Shown here: positions 1 to 6,229 of the stretch, one piece after another
Numbering within the stretch: the stretch's first letter is position 1
Layout: the number at the start of each line of letters is the position of its first letter
Origin: Pseudomonadota bacterium
GTDB lineage: Bacteria > Pseudomonadota > Gammaproteobacteria > Burkholderiales > Burkholderiaceae_D
NCBI GenBank assembly: GCA_023420795.1
Contig: JAEZVM010000252.1
Location: 1-6,540, forward strand
Direction of reading: 5' to 3'
Length of the DNA stretch: 6,540 bases
Made by a program: the position numbers and the translations under genes
The notes under the pieces: generated by a model
Database searches by the model: none
What the model was told of the DNA's origin: nothing
Seen by the model: the letters and a program-made list of their open reading frames with translations, nothing else

Positions 1-2236
1 ATGCCGACAACGTCAGTTCCTGCGCCTTGCCGCCGCGCCCCGTGCCGGACACCGCAACGCCTTTCTGGCTGATCGGCTGCGTGGCCAGCAGCTTCTCGTT
101 CTTTTCCAGCTCCATCAGGATCACGCCACGTCCGCCGCCGGACAGGCTTTTGATTTCATCCATGCCGAACACCAGCAGGCGTCCCTTCTCGGACAGTGCG
201 GCGATCGCGCTGGCATCCTCGCCGACAACGCGCGGCGCTAGCGGTTCGTCGCCTTCATCCAGCGTGATGAAGGCCTTGCCCGCCTTGATGCGGCTGACCA
301 TGTCGCCGGCCTTCGCGGTGAAGCCGTAGCCGGCGGTCGATGCGAGCAGCAGCTGCGTGTCGGCGGGTCCGGCGAAGTAGTGCAGCAAGCGCGTGCCGCT
401 GGCCAGCTCGATCAGCGTCGTGACCGGTACACCGTCGCCGCGCGCGCCGGGCAGGGCAGACACTGCGACGGAATAGATGCGTCCGTTGGAGCCGAAGGCA
501 AGCAGCGTATCGACGGTGCGGCATTCGAAGGTGCCGTACAGGCCGTCGCCCGCCTTGAACGTGAACTGCGCCGGATCGTGGCCGTGGCCGGTGCGCGCGC
601 GCACCCAGCCTTTCTGCGAGATCACGACAGTCACTGGCTCGTCGATCACCTTCTGCTCGACGCTGGCGCGCTCGGCTTCCTCGATCAGCGTGCGGCGCGC
701 ATCGCCGAACTGTTTCGCATCGGTTTCGATTTCCTTGATCACCAGCTTTTTCATCGAAGCCGGGTTGTCGAGCAGGTCGTGCAGCGTCTTCTTCTCGTTG
801 CGCAGTTCCGACAGCTCCTGCTGGATCTTAATCGCTTCCAGCCGGGCCAATTGGCGCAGGCGGATTTCGAGAATGTCTTCGGCCTGCCGGTCGGACAATT
901 TGAACGCCTGCATCAGCGCCGGCTTCGGCTCGTCCGACTCGCGGATGATCTTGATCACCTTGTCGATGTTGAGCAGCACCGCCTCACGGCCCTCAAGAAT
1001 GTGGATGCGGTCATCCACCTTTTGCAGCCTGAATTGCGTGCGGCGGGTGATCGTTGCGAAGCGGAACTCGATCCACTCGCGCAGGATGTGCGAAAGACCC
1101 TTCTGGCGCGGCCGGCCGTCGCCGCCGATCATCACGAGGTTGATCGAGGTGCCGGTCTCCAGCGAAGTGTTCGCCAGCAGGATGTTCATGAACTCGGTCT
1201 GGTCCTGGTTCTTCGACTTCGGCTCGAACACCAGCCGCACCGGCGCATCCTTGCCGGATTCGTCGCGCACGGTGTCGAGCACCGACAGGATCATCTGCTT
1301 CTGCGCGAGCTGCTCGGGCAGCAGCGACTTCTTGCCGGCCTTGACCTTCGGATTGGTCAGTTCCTCGATTTCCTCCAGCACCTTCTGCGCCGACGTGCCC
1401 GGCGGCAGTTCGGTGACGACCGCCTGCCACTGACCGCGCGCCAGATCTTCGATCTTCCAGCGGGCACGTACTTTCAGCGTGCCGCGGCCGTTCTCGTACA
1501 TTTCCGTGATCGCCGACGCCGGCGTGATGATCTGCCCGCCGCCCGGGAAGTCCGGGCCGGGAACGATTTCCATCAGCTCAGCATGCGTGATCTTCGGATT
1601 GCGGATCATCGCGACGGCGGCCTTCGCCACTTCCGTCAGGTTGTGCGACGGGATTTCGGTCGCGAGACCGACCGCGATGCCGGATGCGCCGTTCAGCAGC
1701 ACGAAGGGCAGGCGCGCCGGCAGCAGTTTCGGTTCTTCCGCGGTGCCGTCGTAGTTCGGCTGGAAATCGACGGTGCCCATGTCGATCTCGTCCAATAGCA
1801 GTTTCGAGATCGGCGTCAGCCGCGCTTCGGTATAGCGCATCGCCGCCGCGCCGTCGCCGTCGCGCGAGCCGAAGTTGCCCTGGCCGTCGATCAGCGGATA
1901 GCGCAGCGAGAAATCCTGCGCCATGCGCACCAGCGCGTCATAGACCGACTGGTCACCGTGCGGATGCAGCTTGCCCAGCACATCGCCGACCACCGCCGCC
2001 GACTTGCGCGGCTTCGCGGTCGAGTTCAGGCCGAGTTCGTTCATCGCGTACAGGATGCGCCGCTGCACCGGCTTCTGACCGTCGGAAACATCCGGCAGCG
2101 CACGGCCCTTCACCACCGAGATCGCGTAATCGAGATAGGCGCGCTCGGCGAAGGTCGCGAGCGTCAGCGCTTCGCTGTCGCCGCCGCCGCTGCTACCGGA
2201 GGGCATGTCATCAAACAGGTTGGCTTGTTCAGTCAT
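1..2236 (-). CDS. parC: DNA topoisomerase IV subunit A, C-terminus cut by window edge
   Basis: This is the DNA-cleaving subunit of topoisomerase IV, which with ParE decatenates replicated chromosomes and relaxes supercoils using ATP. In total 745 codons are visible from ATG at 2236, and the frame is open to the left edge. E. coli ParC has 752 residues, so probably only a few tens are missing. After an acidic and Gly/Ser-rich head (residues 1-22) come GRALPDVSDGQKPVQRR (44-60), HPHGD (91-95), the cleavage motif AAMRYTEARL with catalytic Tyr135 after Arg134, and NGASGIAVG (182-190). A charged coiled region spans about 450-525. From about 535 a beta-pinwheel-type C-terminal domain begins, ending with a degenerate GyrA-box-like GTGRGGK (731-737). 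The short form of the C-terminal domain and pairing with parE favour ParC over GyrA. The start lies 12 nt after the transglycosylase stop, with a weak GGAA ribosome site. Position 96 is Gln where E. coli has quinolone-determining Ser80. Confidence 0.96.
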   Translation of the reverse strand, partial: MTEQANLFDDMPSGSSGGGDSEALTLATFAERAYLDYAISVVKGRALPDVSDGQKPVQRRILYAMNELGLNSTAKPRKSAAVVGDVLGKLHPHGDQSVYDALVRMAQDFSLRYPLIDGQGNFGSRDGDGAAAMRYTEARLTPISKLLLDEIDMGTVDFQPNYDGTAEEPKLLPARLPFVLLNGASGIAVGLATEIPSHNLTEVAKAAVAMIRNPKITHAELMEIVPGPDFPGGGQIITPASAITEMYENGRGTLKVRARWKIEDLARGQWQAVVTELPPGTSAQKVLEEIEELTNPKVKAGKKSLLPEQLAQKQMILSVLDTVRDESGKDAPVRLVFEPKSKNQDQTEFMNILLANTSLETGTSINLVMIGGDGRPRQKGLSHILREWIEFRFATITRRTQFRLQKVDDRIHILEGREAVLLNIDKVIKIIRESDEPKPALMQAFKLSDRQAEDILEIRLRQLARLEAIKIQQELSELRNEKKTLHDLLDNPASMKKLVIKEIETDAKQFGDARRTLIEEAERASVEQKVIDEPVTVVISQKGWVRARTGHGHDPAQFTFKAGDGLYGTFECRTVDTLLAFGSNGRIYSVAVSALPGARGDGVPVTTLIELASGTRLLHYFAGPADTQLLLASTAGYGFTAKAGDMVSRIKAGKAFITLDEGDEPLAPRVVGEDASAIAALSEKGRLLVFGMDEIKSLSGGGRGVILMELEKNEKLLATQPISQKGVAVSGTGRGGKAQELTLSA

Positions 2237-2248
2237 TGTCGTTCCGAG

Positions 2249-3007
2249 TTAATCGAGAGTCGCCGCCGGCATGTTGCGGCGGCCGGGAATGGTCATGTGG
2301 ATGCGACGCGGGGCGGTAGCTTTTTCGGAAAAGGCTGCGACCGCCAGCATCTGCGCCGCAGGCTTGTACATCTGGTAGAAGCGCTTGACGATCTGCACGT
2401 AGCTGCGGGTTTCAGGGTAGGGCGGGATTGCGTTGTTGTACTTCATCACCGCGCCTTCGCCGGCGTTGTATGAAGCGATCACCAGTTCCGGCTTTGACGG
2501 AAACATCCGGTGCAGATCGCGCAGGTAGCGTGCGGCGAGACGGATATTGGTTTTCGGGTCGGTCAGCTTCTGCGCGATGGTTTTCTTTCTGTCGCCCTGC
2601 ACGCCGTAGCGTTCCGCCGTGGCCGGCATGATCTGCATCAGGCCGATCGCGCCCTTAGGTGACACTGCATGCGTGTTGAAGCCGGATTCCGCCGCCATCA
2701 CCGCTTTCAGAAGCGCCGGGTCGAGCGAAAATTCTTCTGCTGTTTCGTGCAGCAGCACTTCATATTTTTGCAGGTTCGGGTGCCGGGAGAGATAAGCCGA
2801 CAGCGGCGATGGATTTGCTTCCTGCGATGCCAGCTGCGACGAGTCGAAGGTCGCGTCGCCGCGCACGAACAGCTGGTAGCGTTCGTCGATCTTTTCTGTC
2901 GAAAAATGCGCTGTGCCGTCTGCATCGACATAACCGTAAATGTCGGCGTATGCACACGACGACACAACGGCCAGGTAGAGGGCGGCAAAGCGCTTCATCA
3001 TCCGCAT
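2249..3007 (-). CDS. Exported SLT-domain lytic transglycosylase with DUF4124-like N-terminus
   Basis: This predicted periplasmic or outer-membrane enzyme cleaves peptidoglycan between MurNAc and GlcNAc, leaving 1,6-anhydroMurNAc. From ATG at 3007 it has 252 residues. A hydrophobic signal (F7-A21) is followed at once by a DUF4124-like segment, DIYGYVDADGTAHFST (22-37). The SLT domain spans about 84-215. Catalytic Glu107 is in AAESGF, and the other family motifs are KGAIGLMQIMPATAERYG (118-135) and IASYNAGEGAV (177-187). The secretion route is ambiguous: AYA21|Asp22 suits signal peptidase I, while V-S-S-C18 fits a relaxed lipobox. The start is also ambiguous, since ATGs at 3001 and 2998 would suit the signal equally well and none has a good ribosome site; upstream codons would extend it into parE. 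It begins 4 nt after the parE stop and ends 12 nt before parC, so it is very likely an operon member. The exact lytic transglycosylase subfamily is not resolved. Confidence 0.9.
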   Translation of the reverse strand: MRMMKRFAALYLAVVSSCAYADIYGYVDADGTAHFSTEKIDERYQLFVRGDATFDSSQLASQEANPSPLSAYLSRHPNLQKYEVLLHETAEEFSLDPALLKAVMAAESGFNTHAVSPKGAIGLMQIMPATAERYGVQGDRKKTIAQKLTDPKTNIRLAARYLRDLHRMFPSKPELVIASYNAGEGAVMKYNNAIPPYPETRSYVQIVKRFYQMYKPAAQMLAVAAFSEKATAPRRIHMTIPGRRNMPAATLD

Positions 3008-3011
3008 CGGA

Positions 3012-5000
3012 TCAGATGTCGGCTTCCGCCTCGTTGCCATGTTCTTCCAACCAGGCACGCCGTGCGGCCGCCTCGCCTTTGCCCATCAGCATATTGAAAC
3101 GCGATTCCGACGCCGCCAGATCGAAATCGCCCAGCGACACCGGCAGCAGGCGTCGTGTGTCCGGGTTCATCGTGGTTTCCCACAACTGTTCTGCATTCAT
3201 TTCGCCCAGGCCCTTGAAGCGGGAGATCGCCCAGCCGCCTTCCTTCACGCCATCCTTGCGCAGCTTGTCTTCGATCGCCTCCAGCTCGCCGTCGTCGAGC
3301 GCATAGAGCTTCTGCGCCTGTTTCTTGCCGCGCGCTGGTGCATCGACGCGATACAACGGCGGACGTGCGACGCAGATATGGCCGCGCGCGATCAGTTGCG
3401 GGAAGTGCTTGAAGAACAGCGTCAGCAGCAGCACCTGGATATGCGAGCCATCGACGTCCGCATCTGACAGAATGCAGATCTTGCCGTAGCGCAGGCCGGA
3501 CAAATCCGGCGTGTCGTTCGGCCCGTGCGGATCGACACCGATCGCCACGGCGATGTCGTGGATTTCGTTGTTGGCGAACAGGCGGTCGCGCTCGGTTTCC
3601 CACGAATTTAGCACCTTGCCGCGCAGCGGCAGGATTGCCTGGAATTCCTTGTCGCGGCCCATCTTGGCCGAACCGCCGGCGGAATCGCCTTCGACCAGGA
3701 ACAGTTCGTTGCGCGTCACATCATCCGATTCGCAGTCGGTCAACTTGCCAGGCAGGACGGCGACGCCGGAGGATTTCTTTTTCTCGACCTTCTGCGCCGA
3801 GCGAAGCCGGGATTGCGCCTGCTTGATCACCAGTTCCGCCAGTTTCTTGCCGTAATCGACATGGTGGTTCAGCCACAATTCCAGCGCCGGCCGGGTGAAG
3901 CTGCCAACCAGCCGCACCGCGTCGCGCGAATTCAGCCGCTCCTTGATCTGGCCCTGGAACTGCGGGTCGAGCACTTTTGCACTCAGCACAAACGACACGC
4001 GCGCGAACACGTCTTCCGGCAGCAGCTTCACGCCCTTGGGCAGCAGCGCATGCATCTCGACGAAGCTCTTGACCGCGCCGAACAGGCCTTCGCGCAGGCC
4101 TGCCTCATGCGTGCCGCCGGCCGGCGTCGGGATCAGGTTCACGTAAGACTCGCGCACCACATTGCCTTCCTCGGTCCAGGCCACCACCCAGGCCGCGCCT
4201 TCGCCTTCGGCAAAGCCTTCCGCATCGGCACTGGCGTACTGCTCGCCTTCGAACAGCGGGATCAGCGGCTCGGCATTGGAAGCCTGCGCCAGCGATTCGA
4301 TCAGATAGCCACGCAGGCCCTGGTCGTATTGCCAGGTCTGCGTTTCGCCGTTCTTGCCGTTGACCAGCGTGACTTTCACGCCCGGCAGCAGTACCGCTTT
4401 GGAACGCAGCAGGCGCTGCAGTTCGGCCATCGGAATCGCGGACGAATCGAAGTACTTCGCATTCGGCCATACGGTGACGCGCGTGCCGTTTTTCTTTTCA
4501 TCCCGGGCAAGCGGTCGCGTTTTCAGCTTTTCGACCACGTCGCCGTCGGCAAACGTAATCTGGTGCATGCCGCCTTCGCGCCAGACCGCGATCTCCAGCC
4601 GCGACGACAGCGCATTGGTGACCGATACGCCCACGCCGTGCAGGCCGCCGGAGAACGAATACGCGCCGCCGGAGCCCTTGTCGAACTTGCCGCCGGCATG
4701 TAGACGGGTGAACACGATCTCGACCGTCGGCACCTTTTCTTCCGGATGCAGGCCGACCGGGATGCCGCGCCCGTCATCCTCGACGCTGACGCTGCCGTCC
4801 GCATTGAGCGTGACCATGATGTTCTTGCCGAAGCCTCCGAGCGCTTCATCGGAGGCGTTGTCGATGACTTCCTGGATGATGTGCAGCGGATTCTCGGTAC
4901 GGGTGTACATGCCCGGGCGCTGCTTGACCGGCTCGAGCCCTTTCAGGACCCGGATAGACGATTCGCTGTACTCGGAAGCGGAGGATTTTTTAGTCGCCAT
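3012..5000 (-). CDS. parE: DNA topoisomerase IV subunit B (ATPase)
   Basis: This is the ATPase and TOPRIM subunit of topoisomerase IV, complete at 662 residues (E. coli ParE has 630). The GHKL ATPase region shows EVIDNASDEAL (44-54, general-base Glu44 and Mg-binding Asn48), DDGRGIP (75-81) and the lid motif GGLHGVGVSVTNAL (118-131). The transducer holds DPQFQGQIKERL (345-356), whose Lys353 corresponds to the ATP-contacting lysine of the GyrB/ParE QTK loop; here the loop reads Q-I-K. The TOPRIM domain has EGDSAGG (437-443, metal-binding Glu437), PLRGKVLNSWE (458-468) and DADVDG (513-518). Near the end, FKGLGEMNAEQLWETTMNP (595-613) is the family tail motif. There is no extra insert between TOPRIM and tail, and the neighbour is parC, so this is ParE rather than GyrB. 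The ATG at 5000 precedes MATKKSSASEYSESSIRVLKG, typical of betaproteobacterial ParE, but its ribosome site is weak. It is the first gene of the operon. Confidence 0.97.
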   Translation of the reverse strand: MATKKSSASEYSESSIRVLKGLEPVKQRPGMYTRTENPLHIIQEVIDNASDEALGGFGKNIMVTLNADGSVSVEDDGRGIPVGLHPEEKVPTVEIVFTRLHAGGKFDKGSGGAYSFSGGLHGVGVSVTNALSSRLEIAVWREGGMHQITFADGDVVEKLKTRPLARDEKKNGTRVTVWPNAKYFDSSAIPMAELQRLLRSKAVLLPGVKVTLVNGKNGETQTWQYDQGLRGYLIESLAQASNAEPLIPLFEGEQYASADAEGFAEGEGAAWVVAWTEEGNVVRESYVNLIPTPAGGTHEAGLREGLFGAVKSFVEMHALLPKGVKLLPEDVFARVSFVLSAKVLDPQFQGQIKERLNSRDAVRLVGSFTRPALELWLNHHVDYGKKLAELVIKQAQSRLRSAQKVEKKKSSGVAVLPGKLTDCESDDVTRNELFLVEGDSAGGSAKMGRDKEFQAILPLRGKVLNSWETERDRLFANNEIHDIAVAIGVDPHGPNDTPDLSGLRYGKICILSDADVDGSHIQVLLLTLFFKHFPQLIARGHICVARPPLYRVDAPARGKKQAQKLYALDDGELEAIEDKLRKDGVKEGGWAISRFKGLGEMNAEQLWETTMNPDTRRLLPVSLGDFDLAASESRFNMLMGKGEAAARRAWLEEHGNEAEADI

Positions 5001-5031
5001 TCAAATCTGGATGTAAAAAATGCAATTGCAA

Positions 5032-5061
5032 CATATAGTTGCGTAAGAGAACTGTATTTAA
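5032..5061 (-). promoter_or_regulatory. Candidate sigma-70 promoter of the parE operon
   Basis: Read on the minus strand, TTAAAT (5061-5056) could be a -35 element and TATATG (5037-5032) a -10 element, with an 18-nt spacer. Neither matches consensus well. Transcription would start near 5025, giving a leader of about 25 nt before the parE ATG. The -10 lies in the centre of the GCAAC-ATATA-GTTGC dyad and the -35 lies within the LexA-like box, which supports this being the regulated region. Other hexamer pairs are possible. Confidence 0.35.
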
Positions 5062-5068
5062 ACACAGT
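5051..5068. promoter_or_regulatory. Putative LexA (SOS) operator upstream of parE
   Basis: ACTGTATTTAAACACAGT is an 18-bp dyad whose reverse complement matches at 16 of 18 positions. Its core, CTGT-N8-ACAG (5052-5067), fits the LexA box consensus known for gamma- and betaproteobacteria; against the E. coli 20-mer I count 15 of 20 matches. It lies 50 nt upstream of the parE start codon and overlaps the candidate parE -35 element, a position where repressor binding would block RNA polymerase. It is about 190 nt from the plus-strand start, so parE is the likelier target. Assignment to LexA is inference from the motif. Confidence 0.6.
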
Positions 5069-5221
5069 CCTGGCATTCTATGAGAAAAAGTGTGGCTTGC
5101 CGTTTTGGAGCCTGCCCTACCCAAAGCATCACTTGCCTATCCCTGCCAAATGTCGGCAATTTCGGGTTTCTCAATATGTGAAATAAAAAATACATCGAGA
5201 ATGGCATCTAAATTGTTTTTC

Positions 5222-5249
5222 TTTATGGCAACAAAAATATTTGTAGAAT
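5222..5249 (+). promoter_or_regulatory. Candidate promoter of the pseudo-receiver gene, possibly leaderless
   Basis: TAGAAT (5244-5249) is a good -10 match (5 of 6 to TATAAT). A weak -35 candidate, TTTATG (5222-5227), lies 16 nt upstream. A start about 7 nt after the -10 would fall at 5256, the A of the ATG. No purine-rich ribosome site is visible between the -10 and the start codon (CCTTTC), so the message may be leaderless. A more upstream promoter, for example around 5165-5210, is not excluded. Confidence 0.35.
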
Positions 5250-5255
5250 CCTTTC

Positions 5256-6080
5256 ATGTCAAACCGCAATTTTCCCTTTGCCGTACGCCTGATCGGCTTT
5301 TCCGACGAGGAAAACGAGCTCTTCGATGCCGTCTTCGCAACCGAGCAAGGCAAGGGGTATGCCTATGCGCGGCTGGAAGAAGACAATCTGCAGGACCCGG
5401 ATCTGTACATCGTCAATGCGGACCAGCTGAAGGCATTGGTGATGCTGGCCGACCTGAAGCCCGGCGATGCCCGTCCGGCGCTGCTGGTGGGTAAGCCGCT
5501 TATCGATTTACCTTATCGCTGCGTGGAACGTCCGTTGCAATGGCCCCGGCTGTTTGAGGCACTCGACGGCCTGATCGAGAAACGGGCCGATGCCTTATCC
5601 CGGCTCGAAGCGTCCGATATCGTGGCGGTGCCGGAACGCCGCCGCCGCGAGCGTCTCGATGTCGATCTGACCGACCCGGCCGAATACATCAAGATGCGGG
5701 CCAAGCGTCCGGAAAAGGGCATGGTGCTGGTGGTTGACAGAAATCCGGCATTCCGCGAGCACCTGGCCGGGTTGCTCGGGCGGTACAACCTGCCGGTGGC
5801 ATGGGTTGGCAGCGAGGCGAAGGCGATCGAAGCATGCGAGCGGCAATCCACCGCGATTGTACTGATCAATACATCGATGCCGGAGATCGATCCTTACCAG
5901 CTCGGCAGGGACATCAGGGATCAGGCGGCACCGCTGAAGATCACGGTGATTCTCCTGGTCGGCAAACCGTTTATCTACGATAGGCAACAGGCGCGGGCTG
6001 CCGGCATCGAGGGTTTTGTGAACAAGCCACTCGCTACCCACCATCTGATGAGCGTGATGAGAAAATTCCTGCCGCTGTAG
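5256..6080 (+). CDS. Tandem receiver-like protein lacking phosphoacceptor Asp (pseudo-response regulator)
   Basis: This 274-residue protein would normally be labelled a response regulator. The C-terminal half (about 155-274) follows the receiver fold: VLVVD (157-161, single acidic Asp161), IVLINTSMP (201-209), VILLVGKP (231-238) and FVNKP (254-258, conserved Lys257). The phosphoacceptor position is Asn205 and the usual switch Thr/Ser is Val235, so conventional phosphorylation is not expected. The N-terminal half (about 6-115) looks like a second, more degenerate receiver: RLIGFSDEENELF, then LYIVNAD with Asn54 at the matching place, then ALLVGKPLI and VERP. A basic linker (ERRRRER, 127-133) joins them. 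No DNA-binding, enzymatic, membrane or signal segment is visible, so the likely role is protein-protein interaction; partner and pathway are unknown. The ATG at 5256 is forced upstream by an in-frame TAG at 5244, and no ribosome site precedes it. It is divergent from parE and apparently monocistronic. Confidence 0.88.
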   Translation: MSNRNFPFAVRLIGFSDEENELFDAVFATEQGKGYAYARLEEDNLQDPDLYIVNADQLKALVMLADLKPGDARPALLVGKPLIDLPYRCVERPLQWPRLFEALDGLIEKRADALSRLEASDIVAVPERRRRERLDVDLTDPAEYIKMRAKRPEKGMVLVVDRNPAFREHLAGLLGRYNLPVAWVGSEAKAIEACERQSTAIVLINTSMPEIDPYQLGRDIRDQAAPLKITVILLVGKPFIYDRQQARAAGIEGFVNKPLATHHLMSVMRKFLPL

Positions 6081-6099
6081 CCGCGTACCACTGACGTGT

Positions 6100-6125
6100 C
6101 ATTCGCGACCCGGCCATTCGTGACC
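6100..6125. repeat. Short degenerate direct repeats leading into the palindrome
   Basis: CATTCGCGACC (6100-6110) recurs as CATTCGTGACC (6115-6125) with one mismatch and a 15-nt period. A third, more diverged unit, CATCCCGAACG (6131-6141), forms part of the left arm of the following palindrome. These look like partial copies or decayed heads of the same repeat family. They lie in the intergenic gap after the pseudo-receiver stop codon. Confidence 0.55.
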
Positions 6126-6210
6126 CTGTCATCCCGAACGCAGTGAGGAATCTCAAGCGCAACTGAGTTCAGTACAGGTGGGATTCCTCACTGCGTTCGG
6201 AATGACAGGG
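6124..6210. repeat. Long inverted repeat, REP-like dispersed palindromic element
   Basis: The left arm at 6124-6152 and the right arm at 6182-6210 are reverse complements over 29 bp with a single mismatch (C at 6133 against the complement of A at 6201), around a 29-nt centre. The arms carry the core GTCATCCCGAACGCAGTGAG. Similar NTCATTCCGAACGNAGTGAGG cores are, from memory, common dispersed intergenic repeats in many bacteria. The centre includes a small dyad, ACTGAGTTCAGT (6162-6173). The element sits between convergent genes, where such hairpins may end or protect transcripts from both sides. It lacks a U-tract, so it is not a classic intrinsic terminator. No transposase lies in the window. 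Confidence 0.85.
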
Positions 6211-6229
6211 CGCGCGGAAGATCTGCCAC

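Larger units (their letters stand above)
5001..5255. other. AT-rich divergent intergenic control region
   Basis: This 255-nt gap lies between the divergent starts of parE and the pseudo-receiver gene. It is about 37% GC by hand count, against clearly GC-rich genes on both sides. I see no convincing coding sequence. It holds a LexA-like dyad (5051-5068), a TGCAATTGCA palindrome (5021-5030) and the inverted repeat GCAAC-ATATA-GTTGC (5028-5042). Four CYTGCC motifs (5096-5101, 5111-5116, 5132-5137, 5142-5147) occur, as does a TGCC...GGCA dyad (5144-5158). A-tracts lie near 5181-5190 and 5231-5237. The left part probably serves parE and the right part the plus-strand gene. Confidence 0.8.

Noticed and set aside
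380..1798. A 472-codon plus-strand open frame opposite parC
   Set aside because: It lies wholly antisense to a well-conserved parC frame; its Arg/His/Leu-rich, low-complexity translation shows no domain and is expected from GC-rich codon bias on the opposite strand.
3813..4703. A 296-codon plus-strand open frame opposite parE
   Set aside because: It is antisense to conserved ParE motifs, has no recognisable domain and no promoter or ribosome site; a coding shadow.
4746..5186. Plus-strand frame running from parE antisense into the intergenic region
   Set aside because: Most of it is parE antisense; the intergenic tail is AT-rich with no protein-like conservation visible.
5090..5494. Plus-strand frame across the intergenic region into the pseudo-receiver gene
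   Set aside because: It overlaps the receiver frame out of phase and turns Arg/Gly-rich there; no family resemblance.
6124..6210. Intrinsic terminator
   Set aside because: The hairpin is strong but has a 29-nt loop and no T-tract on either side, so a classic Rho-independent terminator is not supported.
6124..6210. CRISPR repeat unit or IS terminal inverted repeats
   Set aside because: There are only two copies, inverted rather than direct, with a 29-nt centre that cannot hold a transposase gene.
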